Positions 35,505 through 44,521 of a stretch of DNA of 64,000 bases are shown piece by piece. The stretch lies in NCBI GenBank assembly GCA_001940645.1, contig MDVS01000014.1:74503-138502 (forward strand). The letters run 5' to 3'. Source of the DNA: Candidatus Heimdallarchaeota archaeon LC_3 (GTDB taxonomy: Archaea > Asgardarchaeota > Heimdallarchaeia > Hodarchaeales > LC-3). Under the pieces are notes generated by a model. That model saw only the letters and a program-made list of their open reading frames with translations. It was not told the origin of the DNA and made no database searches. How positions within the stretch are numbered: the stretch's first letter is position 1; the number at the start of each line of letters is the position of its first letter. The position numbers were made by a program, and so were the translations under genes.

Positions 35505-36830
35505 TTACTCGATTCTTAGAATTGATTTGAACAATTTATCAAAAATAACTCCAGATTTAATTTCAGATAGAGTCTGGAATTGAACAAAGCTTTCATTCAG
35601 GACTTGATTTATAAAAGAAGTATGTGGGAGGAACTCTCTTATCCATTTGGGAAATATAACTGCCAGCATGCAATAATTTTTTCCCTGTGCACGTGGATCT
35701 TCGTTATCAGGATCTAAAACCTCGAAAGCATAGACAAATGAATGAAATTCTGAAAAACCTGGTACCGGTAATTCATATAATCCAATATTTCGTTCATTAC
35801 CCTGTCCTACAGCTATATAAAAGAAATTCCCAATACGAATAGCATCATTTGTTGAAATAACAGTTGAATCTTTTTTGGTTATATATGTAAGAGTAGGTCC
35901 TAATCTGGATAGATGAAAGATTAGTCCATGAATAGCATCTTGAAGTCCTATGTTACTTTTAATAGTTTTATACTTATGTAGCATTTCATTTGAAACTATA
36001 TAGGTATTATGAAGATCATCTTTCAATATTTTATCTATAACAATAGGGAGGTCTTCTATTTCTTTAGTTATATAAATTATTGGTGTTGTATCAGCAATTT
36101 TCAGAATTTCATTCAGGACTTGATTTATAAAAGAAGTATGTGGGAGGAACTCTCTTATCCATTTGGGAAATATAACTGCCAGCATGCAATAATTTTTTCC
36201 CTGTGCACGTGGATCTTCGTTATCAGGATCTAAAACCTCGAAAGCATAGACAAATGAATGAAATTCTGAAAAACCTGGTACCGGTAATTCATATAATCCA
36301 ATATTTCGTTCATTACCCTGTCCTACAGCTATATAAAAGAAATTCCCAATACGAATAGCATCATTTGTTGAAATAACAGTTGAATCTTTTTTGGTTATAT
36401 ATGTAAGAGTAGGTCCTAATCTGGATAGATGAAAGATTAGTCCATGAATAGCATCTTGAAGTCCTATGTTACTTTTAATAGTTTTATACTTATGTAGCAT
36501 TTCATTTGAAACTATATAGGTATTATGAAGATCATCTTTCAATATTTTATCTATAACAATAGGGAGGTCTTCTATTTCTTTAGTTATATAAATTATTGGT
36601 GTTGTATCAGCAATTTTCAGCAATTCTGATGCGTTTCCATTTTTCAAAATTGCTGTTGTTACAATAATATCAAATTTTTGCCCTTCAGTAAATTTTAATG
36701 CTTCTTGAATGCTGTCAGTCATAACATATTCATAGGGCAGGTTCTGAGAACTTATTAAATTTTTAAATGCTTCCTGATTTTCTTTATTTTCATCAATGAA
36801 CAATAAATTAATTTTATTTGAATCAGTCAT
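35505..36830 (-). CDS. Pseudo-receiver domain protein with a perfectly duplicated sensor-like domain
   Basis: The protein is 441 residues from ATG 36830 (a TTG at 36839 also opens the frame). Residues 1-80 resemble a REC domain (LLFIDENKENQEAFKNL), but the phospho-acceptor position reads FDIIVTTAIL, Thr for Asp, so it should not be phosphorylated. The following domain of about 170 residues (KIADTTPIIYITKEIEDLPI to HTSFINQVLNE) occurs twice with identical sequence, reflecting a perfect DNA duplication of period 516 bp. A short helical tail (SFVQFQTLSEIKSGVIFDKL) ends the chain. The domain is alpha/beta, with GNFFYIAVGQG and NYCMLAVIFPKWI strands, perhaps longin-like. Function unknown. Confidence 0.7.
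   Translation of the reverse strand: MTDSNKINLLFIDENKENQEAFKNLISSQNLPYEYVMTDSIQEALKFTEGQKFDIIVTTAILKNGNASELLKIADTTPIIYITKEIEDLPIVIDKILKDDLHNTYIVSNEMLHKYKTIKSNIGLQDAIHGLIFHLSRLGPTLTYITKKDSTVISTNDAIRIGNFFYIAVGQGNERNIGLYELPVPGFSEFHSFVYAFEVLDPDNEDPRAQGKNYCMLAVIFPKWIREFLPHTSFINQVLNEILKIADTTPIIYITKEIEDLPIVIDKILKDDLHNTYIVSNEMLHKYKTIKSNIGLQDAIHGLIFHLSRLGPTLTYITKKDSTVISTNDAIRIGNFFYIAVGQGNERNIGLYELPVPGFSEFHSFVYAFEVLDPDNEDPRAQGKNYCMLAVIFPKWIREFLPHTSFINQVLNESFVQFQTLSEIKSGVIFDKLFKSILRIE
35591..36620. repeat. Perfect in-frame tandem duplication (2 x 514 bp, period 516)
   Basis: 35591-36104 and 36107-36620 appear identical by eye over 514 bp. They are joined by two bases (36105-36106), so the period is 516 = 172 codons and the reading frame is kept. 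The lack of any difference means either a very recent duplication or an assembly artefact. Confidence 0.9.
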
Positions 36831-37205
36831 TAGTATCAAATTCTTATTCTAACAGGATAAACTCAAGAATTTTTTTAAAATCAAAAATAGTTAAATTAAA
36901 TGATACCAGTATAAAATTAATAAAAAGGTTTGTTTAATAGTCATTAACAAAAATAACAAAAATAAAATTTTGGATAAAAAAAATTTACCTACTTTGTTAA
37001 TGATATTCAAGGAATTTTTTCATAAATTTGAGGATGTTGTCTATGCAAATTAATTATGATTGCATAATTATGTTAATTATTGCTTAATTTTAAGATTTAA
37101 GCTAAATCGACAAAAAAAATTGTTAAAGGTTTCAAGAATAAGAATTAATTTAAAATATTTTATAAATGTTCATTACATTGTAAAAGTAATGTGATTAATG
37201 AAATC
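36831..37205. other. Divergent intergenic region
   Basis: AT-rich region between the pseudo-receiver gene (minus) and the 206-codon hypothetical gene (plus). It presumably holds both promoters. No ORF or repeat was recognised. Confidence 0.4.
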
Positions 37206-37811
37206 ATGAGCACTTCCAATTCAGATAACAATACAATTCCGGGGGTAGGTATAGAAGATCAAGAAATAATTGGAATTCTTGAAAGAATTGTTTCTCTGTC
37301 CCAAAATCTTTTAGAAAAAAACCAACATGTGTTAGTGTTCAATATTTTTCTTCATTTAGTTAGAAATGACCTGCATTTAAGAAAAAAGATTGCATACGAG
37401 CTTTTTCCTGGTGCAGTTGACGATTTTCAACCACAATATACACAGGAAGAATTGAATTCAATTATTCAACTCCAAACTTTTGCAAATAATTACAGAATAC
37501 AATTTCTGGTTCGCATAACTGATTATATTGTAGGTAAATACAAAAAAGCTACAGAAATGGTGAAGAAAGATTTTAATGAGGGTACTAGACTCTTTAAAAA
37601 TGCTCAAGACTTAGATTTTTGGTATATTAAGCAAATCAAAAGTAGTTTTAAAGATTCGTTAAATCTTGATAAAAGCATCAGCGAATTTGAAAACCAAATG
37701 TACGACGAAATGGTTCAAGTCTTGACCGAAGTTTCGGAAACGGGTTTGAATTCTATGCAAAAAATATTGAAAGAAGCATTACAAAAGTTTAGATTTGATC
37801 CATTTAAATAA
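37206..37811 (+). CDS. Hypothetical all-helical protein, 201 residues
   Basis: A soluble, strongly helical protein starting MSTSNSDNNTIPGVGIEDQE. Key stretches are IIGILERIVSLSQNLLEKN, YTQEELNSIIQLQTFANNYR and ENQMYDEMVQVLTEVSETGL, with heptad-like spacing toward the C-terminus. It has no Cys clusters, membrane segments or enzymatic motifs. The frame opens with GTG 37191, but ATG 37206 gives a cleaner start. It converges with the saccharopine dehydrogenase gene (24-bp gap). Family not recognised; the intact frame and normal composition support a real gene. Confidence 0.65.
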   Translation: MSTSNSDNNTIPGVGIEDQEIIGILERIVSLSQNLLEKNQHVLVFNIFLHLVRNDLHLRKKIAYELFPGAVDDFQPQYTQEELNSIIQLQTFANNYRIQFLVRITDYIVGKYKKATEMVKKDFNEGTRLFKNAQDLDFWYIKQIKSSFKDSLNLDKSISEFENQMYDEMVQVLTEVSETGLNSMQKILKEALQKFRFDPFK

Positions 37812-37835
37812 ATCTATTAAAAATACTTTGAAAAA

Positions 37836-39176
37836 TTATAGTGAGGTTGTTTCTTCCTTACAAACAATACCATATGTTTCTAATTCCTCTAGGACAGGAA
37901 TATAAATTTCTGGAGATGTTGGAATAACTACACCTTTTATTTTTATTGTTTCTGTAAGAATTAAACGACTAGCAATAGCAGCTGGCAAAGATACCGTACG
38001 TGACATACTTGAATCACCATTAGGATCACCATAATCAATCATTGTTGATGATATTTTTTCTTTTCCTCCATTTGGATACTCAACCAAAAAATCGTGAATT
38101 AATATAAGCATATCTCTTTCACCATCTTCATATTGTAAACTTTGCTCAAGTTTTTCAGTTAATATGTCCAGAGGAGTAATTTTTTCAATGGAGTCAGGAA
38201 TTAGTTGATCAGAGAATAAATTAAGCCAATTCATTCTTTGCATTACTGGATGATCTGTTGAAATTTTCAATTTATCTGCTACTTCTCGTTTAATATTCTT
38301 TCCTTCAGTATTAATTAGTTTGCTTAACGCTTGTTTGTAAGTTAAACCTTTCAAATCACTTCTATCCCCTAATTCAAGAAAACCAAGTGCACTTATTTTA
38401 TCCCATGTATCACACCAACCTACGTTTCTCAAGGTTCCCCTAAACATTGTTTTGGTTTCAGGTATTCCATACAAATCAATGTATTTTAAACTATCACGGT
38501 TAGCATAAACCTCGAACTCCCCTAAGTCATCCTCTTCAACAGTTAATTTATCTAAATTGCTTTTTTTAAATAACATTCCTTCTGGTATACTTATCTTTTG
38601 TCCGTTATCGAGATAGAGAGCTGGGTCTTTACCTGATAAAACCACTCCTCGAGGTGACCAGGAAAATTTATAACCAAAAGGGTTTGTATTTGCTTCAGGA
38701 GCTGGAAGACCACCACAATAAGATTTAAATTTGGAGATTTTACCTCCTTTTCTTTTTACTGCATCAATAATCCTCATAGCTGACATATGATCGATCCCTG
38801 GATCAGCACCCATCTCGTTGAGTATGATAATTCCAGCTTGTTTTGCCTCTTGGTCTAGTGATTTCATTTCATTACTGACATAAGATGTAGTTACCATGTT
38901 TTTTTTGTATTTAATGCAAGCCTTAGCGACTTTAACGTGAAAAATATAAGGCAATATACTAACTACTAAATCAACATCTTGGAGAAGTTCACCGAGTTTA
39001 TTTTCATCCTTAGAAATATCAAAATATATTGCTTTACCATTTAGATTATCTTTGACTAATTCTTCTGCTTTATCTAGCAGATTACTTGCTACGATGACAT
39101 TATAGTTATGTTTAAACAGATAATTAACCATAGGTCTTGAAACAAACCCAGATCCTAGTACTAATACCTTTTTCAA
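37836..39176 (-). CDS. Saccharopine dehydrogenase (glutamate-forming) family protein
   Basis: This 446-residue cytosolic enzyme has an N-terminal Rossmann fold VLVLGSGFVSRPMVNYLFKH (GxGxxS/G dinucleotide motif). Also present are the substrate-domain segments NEMGADPGIDHMSAMRIIDA and FKSYCGGLPAPEANTNPFGY, which are diagnostic of the SDH half of eukaryotic AASS and yeast Lys9. It converts saccharopine to glutamate and 2-aminoadipate semialdehyde, or the reverse. It lies 33 nt downstream of the LKR-like gene on the same strand, so the two probably form one operon encoding both steps. Confidence 0.9.
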   Translation of the reverse strand: MKKVLVLGSGFVSRPMVNYLFKHNYNVIVASNLLDKAEELVKDNLNGKAIYFDISKDENKLGELLQDVDLVVSILPYIFHVKVAKACIKYKKNMVTTSYVSNEMKSLDQEAKQAGIIILNEMGADPGIDHMSAMRIIDAVKRKGGKISKFKSYCGGLPAPEANTNPFGYKFSWSPRGVVLSGKDPALYLDNGQKISIPEGMLFKKSNLDKLTVEEDDLGEFEVYANRDSLKYIDLYGIPETKTMFRGTLRNVGWCDTWDKISALGFLELGDRSDLKGLTYKQALSKLINTEGKNIKREVADKLKISTDHPVMQRMNWLNLFSDQLIPDSIEKITPLDILTEKLEQSLQYEDGERDMLILIHDFLVEYPNGGKEKISSTMIDYGDPNGDSSMSRTVSLPAAIASRLILTETIKIKGVVIPTSPEIYIPVLEELETYGIVCKEETTSL

Positions 39177-39209
39177 TAAAAAAGACCTACATTAAGTGCA
39201 TTTACTAAT

Positions 39210-40517
39210 TTATTTAGATAAATATTTTCTTAAATAAGAAAAATTAGGTGTTAATTCACCTTTAAAAGTGATTATTGCATTGTAAATTTCTTTTGCAATA
39301 TCTTGGTTATTAAACGAATTATTCAAATCGATTTTTAATATTTCCTTAACATAAGGAAGCAATTTATTTCCAAAATACGTTGAAGATTCTTTAGGAAGTT
39401 CACAAGGTAAATTGTCTATAGCAAGTATAACTGGACCATTTCCTTTAAATCCCATTAATGCTTGATCAGATTGAGGATCGTAAACAAAGACTGGTTCATC
39501 GCTTGATGTGATTTTAATAGTACCTTCGATAGCACCTTCTTTATCACAACTAATATCCCCAATAACTTTCAATTTTGGACTTAAATTTTTGTTATATGCT
39601 TTTTTTAACCATCTTTTGGTAACAAATTTTGGATATTTTTTTTCCCAATAAATCGCGTTTACTAATACGGTATGTAATGATGGATCAAATTTTGACTCAT
39701 ATTTTTCAGGATGATTATAATAATCTTGTAATTCGAATTCGATTTCCTGTTTAATTGGTTGAACTAAATCTTTTTCATAATAAACCGTCTTATAGAAAAT
39801 CTCCTTAGAATTGTCATTTGATGTCAAAAATTTATCTAAATTCTCAGGTTTAATTTCTTCTGTTGAAAAGCAATCCAATATTTCTTGAGCTCCCTTTGAG
39901 ACATTCCCATATCCTAGGAATCCAAACACTAATGGACTTATTTCTTTAGGTAATGATTGATCTTTTAATTGATTACCTAAATTGCTTAGCTCTGATTTTG
40001 CTTCTTCTAAAGAATTATATTTATGAGCGGGTAGAACTTTTCCTAATACTGTTGAGTAACCTTCATATTTTAGTCTCTGTCCCAAAACCCATAAGGTATC
40101 AATCATACCCGCTAAACCAGCATAATTGCCAAAAAATATTAATCTTCTATTTTTTTCATCAATGATTTTTTCATAATCAATAAGAGTACAATTCTGATCT
40201 AAAATCTTTCGTAACAAGGGCATATTATATTCTTGGCCTTTGATAACATGAGAAAAAAATACATAAATATTATTAGGGAAAATGTACCTAATAGGAATCT
40301 CCTTAATGGCAAATATTACTTTAGAATCCCATATATTTTCAGTAATATTAGCTCCTACTGATTTATACTCTTTATCAGTAAATGCGCGTATATTTGATGG
40401 TTGAATATTTATTTCAAGATTTAATTCCTGAACTAGTTTTTTTACTTGGTCAGGGGTAAACGGAACTCGCGCTTCCCATTCACTTTTATCTTCTAACCGA
40501 ATCCCAATCGAAACCAT
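39210..40517 (-). CDS. Lysine-ketoglutarate reductase-like protein (LKR half of AASS; AlaDH/PNT N-domain)
   Basis: This protein of about 435 residues starts MVSIGIRLEDKSEWEARVPF, the typical alanine dehydrogenase/transhydrogenase N-domain opening used by LKR/Lys1. IFFGNYAGLAGMIDTLWVLG, LGKVLPAHKYNSLEEAKSEL and LVFGFLGYGNVSKGAQEIL (the Rossmann Gly motif) match the LKR part of bifunctional AASS. The reaction joins lysine and 2-oxoglutarate to saccharopine with NAD(P)H. The frame also opens at ATG 40529; ATG 40517 fits the family better. With the SDH gene 33 nt downstream it gives a complete two-gene saccharopine route for lysine degradation (or synthesis), as in eukaryotes but unfused. Confidence 0.88.
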   Translation of the reverse strand: MVSIGIRLEDKSEWEARVPFTPDQVKKLVQELNLEINIQPSNIRAFTDKEYKSVGANITENIWDSKVIFAIKEIPIRYIFPNNIYVFFSHVIKGQEYNMPLLRKILDQNCTLIDYEKIIDEKNRRLIFFGNYAGLAGMIDTLWVLGQRLKYEGYSTVLGKVLPAHKYNSLEEAKSELSNLGNQLKDQSLPKEISPLVFGFLGYGNVSKGAQEILDCFSTEEIKPENLDKFLTSNDNSKEIFYKTVYYEKDLVQPIKQEIEFELQDYYNHPEKYESKFDPSLHTVLVNAIYWEKKYPKFVTKRWLKKAYNKNLSPKLKVIGDISCDKEGAIEGTIKITSSDEPVFVYDPQSDQALMGFKGNGPVILAIDNLPCELPKESSTYFGNKLLPYVKEILKIDLNNSFNNQDIAKEIYNAIITFKGELTPNFSYLRKYLSK

Positions 40518-40794
40518 AAATATACACATCTATTAAGTTACATTTTAGAATTATTGGCATTTAAATTAAAATTGATTGACCCTTATAAGAATACATATTG
40601 TTTTTTTTGAGCAGAAGATAAGTATCGATTTGTAAAGACTTGAAGTTCTTAAAAATAGTAGGTTTGGTTATACTAACTCAATTTTAAATAAAAAGAAATT
40701 AGTAAATAAAAATGAGAATTAAAGTTCTAAATACCAAAAATTTAATAATCTTTTATTAAATAATTGATTGCACGAACATTATAAGTGATAATAT

Positions 40795-41073
40795 ATGAAC
40801 AATCAGGATATTGTAAATAATCTTCATTTGAAAAATGTCCTTAGGATAGAAAAAAAAGAAGCAGATGAAAGTATTACTTGTGAAAAACCTATTAAGGAAG
40901 TTGACACACACTTTGTTGGAAAAATCGTTTTATTAGAGATTGAGAATAATCTGATAGCTAAGAAAGAAGATGGAAAGGGAAGTATTTACCTTCGAATAAT
41001 AAATAGCATAGAAGATTTTGATGCTTTTACACAGGATAGATTAAGGATCTACGATCGCATGTGGGATGGTTGA
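40795..41073 (+). CDS. Hypothetical 92-residue protein, possibly shortened by a TGA
   Basis: This reads MNNQDIVNNLHLKNVLRIEK to DRLRIYDRMWDG. It is a soluble alpha/beta protein with a basic and acidic mix and no recognised motif. The same frame continues past TGA 41071-41073 as GCKVDYNEIWKKIENKRNY to TAA, about 20 more residues that look protein-like, so the original gene may have ended near 41133. ATG 40795 has no clear ribosome-binding site. Unknown function. Confidence 0.45.
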   Translation: MNNQDIVNNLHLKNVLRIEKKEADESITCEKPIKEVDTHFVGKIVLLEIENNLIAKKEDGKGSIYLRIINSIEDFDAFTQDRLRIYDRMWDG

Positions 41074-41241
41074 GGATGCAAAGTTGATTATAATGAAATT
41101 TGGAAAAAAATTGAGAATAAACGTAATTATTAAGATATGAATAGAAATTGAGGAGCTTTGACCTTGGGAACTAGTTTTAATGTGTTCCACAAATTTCTAG
41201 TTTAACTGACTTATACAAGTTGCTACAAAAGTAAATAATAA

Positions 41242-42075
41242 TTAACCATAAGCTAAACTTCTCAAACCGAATATTCGCTTTACATCTTGTAAAAGAGCCT
41301 TACCATATGTCATTTTCCTTGTACTAATTACCAGTTCTAATTCCATAAATGAAAAGAAATCAGTTTTTGCATTATCTTTTTCAACTAATACTACTGTTTC
41401 AGCTCCGTGTTTTATGGCAGTTTTAAATATGTCTTTCGCTAATTCTGGATAATTAGCGATCACTGGTCCTATTCTTTTTCCATAAATAATCCCATATCCT
41501 TCATTTTCCTTAGAAATTATTGTCAATTGGTTATATTTATGAATATGAAATATGTTTTTGCGATTAGTTCCTAAAACTTCTTTATCAAGAGAATAAATCC
41601 ATTCTGGAAAGGTGTTACTTACATTGAGGTTTTCTGATGGATTTTCACTGCAATTTACTATTTTATATATTGAAGCTTTGTAATCATTAGTAAAGCCTAA
41701 ATTATTGTATAAAGAAATACCAGCATCACTAGCACACAATTCGATTGTTTCCCAATTATTTTTAAGTGCAATTTTAATTAGTTGGTCCATAATTAATCTT
41801 CCAAGACCTTGTTTTTGTATTGCAGGTTCAATGCCAACATAGGGGATCCAAGCAGTATTTTTATAAGGAATCAAAGATCCAAATCCAACATAATCTTTTT
41901 CAGTAGATTTTTTAATTCCAATTCCAATAAAATTATTATGTCCATAGAACATTTTTACACTACTAATCATATCATTTTGAATTTCTTCTTCTTCAAATCC
42001 CATCGCTTTACAAAAAACTTTTAAGGCTGGAATATAGTCGTTAACATTTAAATATAGGATATTATATGAAATCAT
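41242..42075 (-). CDS. GNAT acetyltransferase with C-terminal Acetyltransf_18-like domain
   Basis: This 277-residue cytosolic enzyme has an N-terminal GNAT fold: AWIPYVGIEPAIQKQGLGRL gives the beta4 strand and the Q/R-x-x-G-x-G/A acetyl-CoA pyrophosphate loop (QKQGLG). LCASDAGISLYNNLGFTNDY is the closing motif B. The second half (YGKRIGPVIANYPELAKDIF through MELELVISTRKMTYGK) matches the second GNAT-like domain of YitH-type proteins. Such two-domain proteins acetylate small molecules or amino acids. Substrate unknown. Monocistronic. Confidence 0.85.
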   Translation of the reverse strand: MISYNILYLNVNDYIPALKVFCKAMGFEEEEIQNDMISSVKMFYGHNNFIGIGIKKSTEKDYVGFGSLIPYKNTAWIPYVGIEPAIQKQGLGRLIMDQLIKIALKNNWETIELCASDAGISLYNNLGFTNDYKASIYKIVNCSENPSENLNVSNTFPEWIYSLDKEVLGTNRKNIFHIHKYNQLTIISKENEGYGIIYGKRIGPVIANYPELAKDIFKTAIKHGAETVVLVEKDNAKTDFFSFMELELVISTRKMTYGKALLQDVKRIFGLRSLAYG

Positions 42076-42153
42076 TTTAATCAGATCAAAAAGTATAGAT
42101 AAAAGAAATTAGAATAAATATTTTTAACTATTCATGGAATAATTTGTATTTTT

Positions 42154-43110
42154 TTAATTTTCTATTTTATCAAATTTATGTTGAGTGAATCCTAACATAC
42201 TTCCAATGCATATATTTGAGTTAACCCGGAAAGTATTATAACAATCCTTACATACCCAACTCTTGCAGACATTGCACTGTGACCATTCCTGCTCTATCGC
42301 TTTAACATACTTTTCGCGCTTTCTGTCAGCAATACACATTAAATAATTTAATTCTAATTGAGATATATTTTTTAAATTACCATCTATTGATTGGTGGACT
42401 TCCAATAATGGTCTATTTCGATTCTCTTCACTAATACCAATTATTTTTACCTTTCCTTCTCTAACCTTCTTTTTTCTATATTGAGGTCTGATATAGTACC
42501 TAGTCTCTCGTGTACCTATATCCTGCCAAAAAGGTCTTCTTCTTTCTTGTGGTAATTGAGGAATTCTTCTTCCTACAGTATCCCACTGAGGTATAATATT
42601 TTCTAAATCTATGATTTCGGGTTGATAAAATTCATAATTACCTTGAACTTGATCAAATTCTCCTATATCTATGTTTTCATTTACTTCTAAATTTATTCCT
42701 GTGGATTCAATGTATTGCTGAAAAACATATTTGGTAAGACTCTTGCTTCGAGTACTAGAACTGTTTCTTAAAGAATTTTGGACCCAAATCCTTAAAATTT
42801 CTTGCAGATCTTCATATTGTGAAAATTGCCCTATAACTACTAGAATGTGCTTACAAATTGACCCACGCAAACCACCACAAGTATTAAGTTTATTTGTATG
42901 ACAAGCAAAAGATCCATCTGCCCGTAACCAACAGCCATATGTGAGCTCTCGATTTGTTTGACTTTTAACAACGCCATAAATAGTATCAGAAGTGACATGT
43001 CCAAAAAAAGACAAACGATCTCTTTCAAGCATTCGAAAAGCTTTATTTATTTTTGCTGAATTAACAGGTAAATTTTGTAAAAAAGAAACCCCTGAATGAT
43101 TAGTATACAT
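42154..43110 (-). CDS. SWIM zinc-finger protein with C-terminal RING/treble-clef-like cysteines
   Basis: In this 318-residue protein the N-terminal region contains CWLRADGSFACHTNKLNTCG followed by GSICKHILVVIG, matching the SWIM pattern (CxC-xn-CxH). The middle (residues about 120-230) is polar and Pro/Arg-rich, with WDTVGRRIPQLPQERRR and FWQDIGTRETRYYIRPQYR. The C-terminus has CNVCKSWVCKDCYNTF followed by NICIGS and a His, resembling one lobe or a reduced form of a RING/B-box treble clef. SWIM fingers bind DNA or proteins, and SWIM-RING combinations occur in eukaryotic ubiquitin ligases. No ubiquitin or E2 gene is nearby, so a ligase role is only a hypothesis. Confidence 0.65.
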   Translation of the reverse strand: MYTNHSGVSFLQNLPVNSAKINKAFRMLERDRLSFFGHVTSDTIYGVVKSQTNRELTYGCWLRADGSFACHTNKLNTCGGLRGSICKHILVVIGQFSQYEDLQEILRIWVQNSLRNSSSTRSKSLTKYVFQQYIESTGINLEVNENIDIGEFDQVQGNYEFYQPEIIDLENIIPQWDTVGRRIPQLPQERRRPFWQDIGTRETRYYIRPQYRKKKVREGKVKIIGISEENRNRPLLEVHQSIDGNLKNISQLELNYLMCIADRKREKYVKAIEQEWSQCNVCKSWVCKDCYNTFRVNSNICIGSMLGFTQHKFDKIEN

Positions 43111-43215
43111 TATAACCTTCTCTAGCTTAATACAACTATGAAGGAGAAATTATATTTATAATTACACTAATATTTTTTCATGATATTAAATGTAAAAAAA
43201 AATGATTTTAGATTA

Positions 43216-44418
43216 TCAATTAACCCAATATATTAATGTAGTATCTGGATGAAAAGCATACCAAGCAAACCACATAACATCAAAATAAACAATTGGTTCT
43301 AAAGAGCCTATGCTTGAAGTTCCTTCAATATTCCATTCAGATCCTGTGTTTACATCAACGAAATTACCATTTTCATATTTGAATGTATAAATTTGATCTC
43401 CTATATTACTATTGTACACCCTCGCAACATCTAATTGATTATCATAGAAGACTACAATATTTTGATTAGAAATATTCACATTTAAGACTTTGGTATTCAT
43501 TAAAGCGTTTTTTTCAATTGCTAAATACGATTCATTCAATGAAACACCATAAACAACAGTTTTATCAGTTAAAATAGAATTACTGGTCATAACAGGGAAA
43601 AAAGGACCCCCAGATTTATAATAATTATTGTCGTAGTTATAATCTCCATAAGGATCAGAACCATAATTTCTCAAAAATCCAGTATCTTCAGACAAAACTT
43701 GAGTTTCAGGATATAAATCGTACCATTGTCCCCAAGTAGTCCAGAAAAGTTGAACCGTTTCTAAATCTTGGTTTATATGGTCACCTTGGACAGACATACC
43801 TAAAATTTGAGGCCAATAAGAATCGGAATCACGGTCATACATGACTAAATTACTATTTAATAACTTCCCGGATACACCGAAGGTTGTTTCTATTGTCAAG
43901 AAATGTCCCTTAAATCCTACAGCAGATCCAGTTAATGGACAATATGATAAGGTAATCTTTACATCCGAAAATTCTTCATTAACAATTTCATGCAAGACTA
44001 AAATATATTGAGGAAAGGCGATAACTGCACCTTGATAATCTAAACCGAATACAATATCAGTAGCTGATAAATATGAAGCAGCTTCAGATCCCGTAACATA
44101 TTTCGGATTCTCAATCGGGGGTATTCCATCCTTAGGAACCCCTCCAGATAAAATATTTCCTGATAATTCCGAGAATTTCCATGCTGTTCCATTAAAAAAA
44201 GTATAATTTATTCCTTTGGTCAAATTTAAAGACCGATTAGTATCTTGTTCATTAATAGACTCAGAAGGACTTGATGATTCAGGAGGACCCGATGATTCAG
44301 GAGGACCCGATGATTCAAGATCTGTTGAGGGTGGGTTAGGAAAAGTAAAAACTCCAAAACCAATAACAATACTAATTAAAATAATTCCTACAAATAGACC
44401 AATTTGAATATTGCGCAA
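43216..44418 (-). CDS. DUF3179 protein, N-terminally anchored (copy 1)
   Basis: The protein is about 400 residues with an N-terminal membrane helix (GLFVGIILISIVIGFGVF) and a Ser/Pro/Glu linker with SSGPPE repeats. A large extracytosolic DUF3179 domain follows, with ITLSYCPLTGSAVGFKG carrying the single conserved Cys, then SGKLLNSNLVMYDRDSDSYW and PETQVLSEDTGFLRNYG. The frame opens at GTG 44427, but TTG 44418 aligns with ATG 46266 of the paralogue and follows GTGATC, a strong anti-SD match. Family function is unknown. It is paired with a second copy and a small membrane protein to its right. Confidence 0.85.
   Translation of the reverse strand: MRNIQIGLFVGIILISIVIGFGVFTFPNPPSTDLESSGPPESSGPPESSSPSESINEQDTNRSLNLTKGINYTFFNGTAWKFSELSGNILSGGVPKDGIPPIENPKYVTGSEAASYLSATDIVFGLDYQGAVIAFPQYILVLHEIVNEEFSDVKITLSYCPLTGSAVGFKGHFLTIETTFGVSGKLLNSNLVMYDRDSDSYWPQILGMSVQGDHINQDLETVQLFWTTWGQWYDLYPETQVLSEDTGFLRNYGSDPYGDYNYDNNYYKSGGPFFPVMTSNSILTDKTVVYGVSLNESYLAIEKNALMNTKVLNVNISNQNIVVFYDNQLDVARVYNSNIGDQIYTFKYENGNFVDVNTGSEWNIEGTSSIGSLEPIVYFDVMWFAWYAFHPDTTLIYWVN
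44273..44318. repeat. Short 18-bp tandem repeat in the linker of DUF3179 copy 1
   Basis: The 18-bp unit GATGATTCAGGAGGACCC occurs at 44273-44290 and 44291-44308, followed by a partial third copy. It encodes the SSGPPE linker repeats on the minus strand. The paralogue lacks it, so linker length varies by slippage. Confidence 0.85.
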
Positions 44419-44521
44419 TAAGATCACTTTTTTCTATTATTTAATTGTCAAGTATAATTAGATTGATTTCTTATAAATTCCTTGTAATTTCAATAAACTT
44501 TTATTAAAAGCATAAAAACGT

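Noticed and set aside
36009..36233. Plus-strand ORF inside the duplicated domain.
   Set aside because: Shadow of the minus-strand pseudo-receiver gene, crossing the duplication joint.
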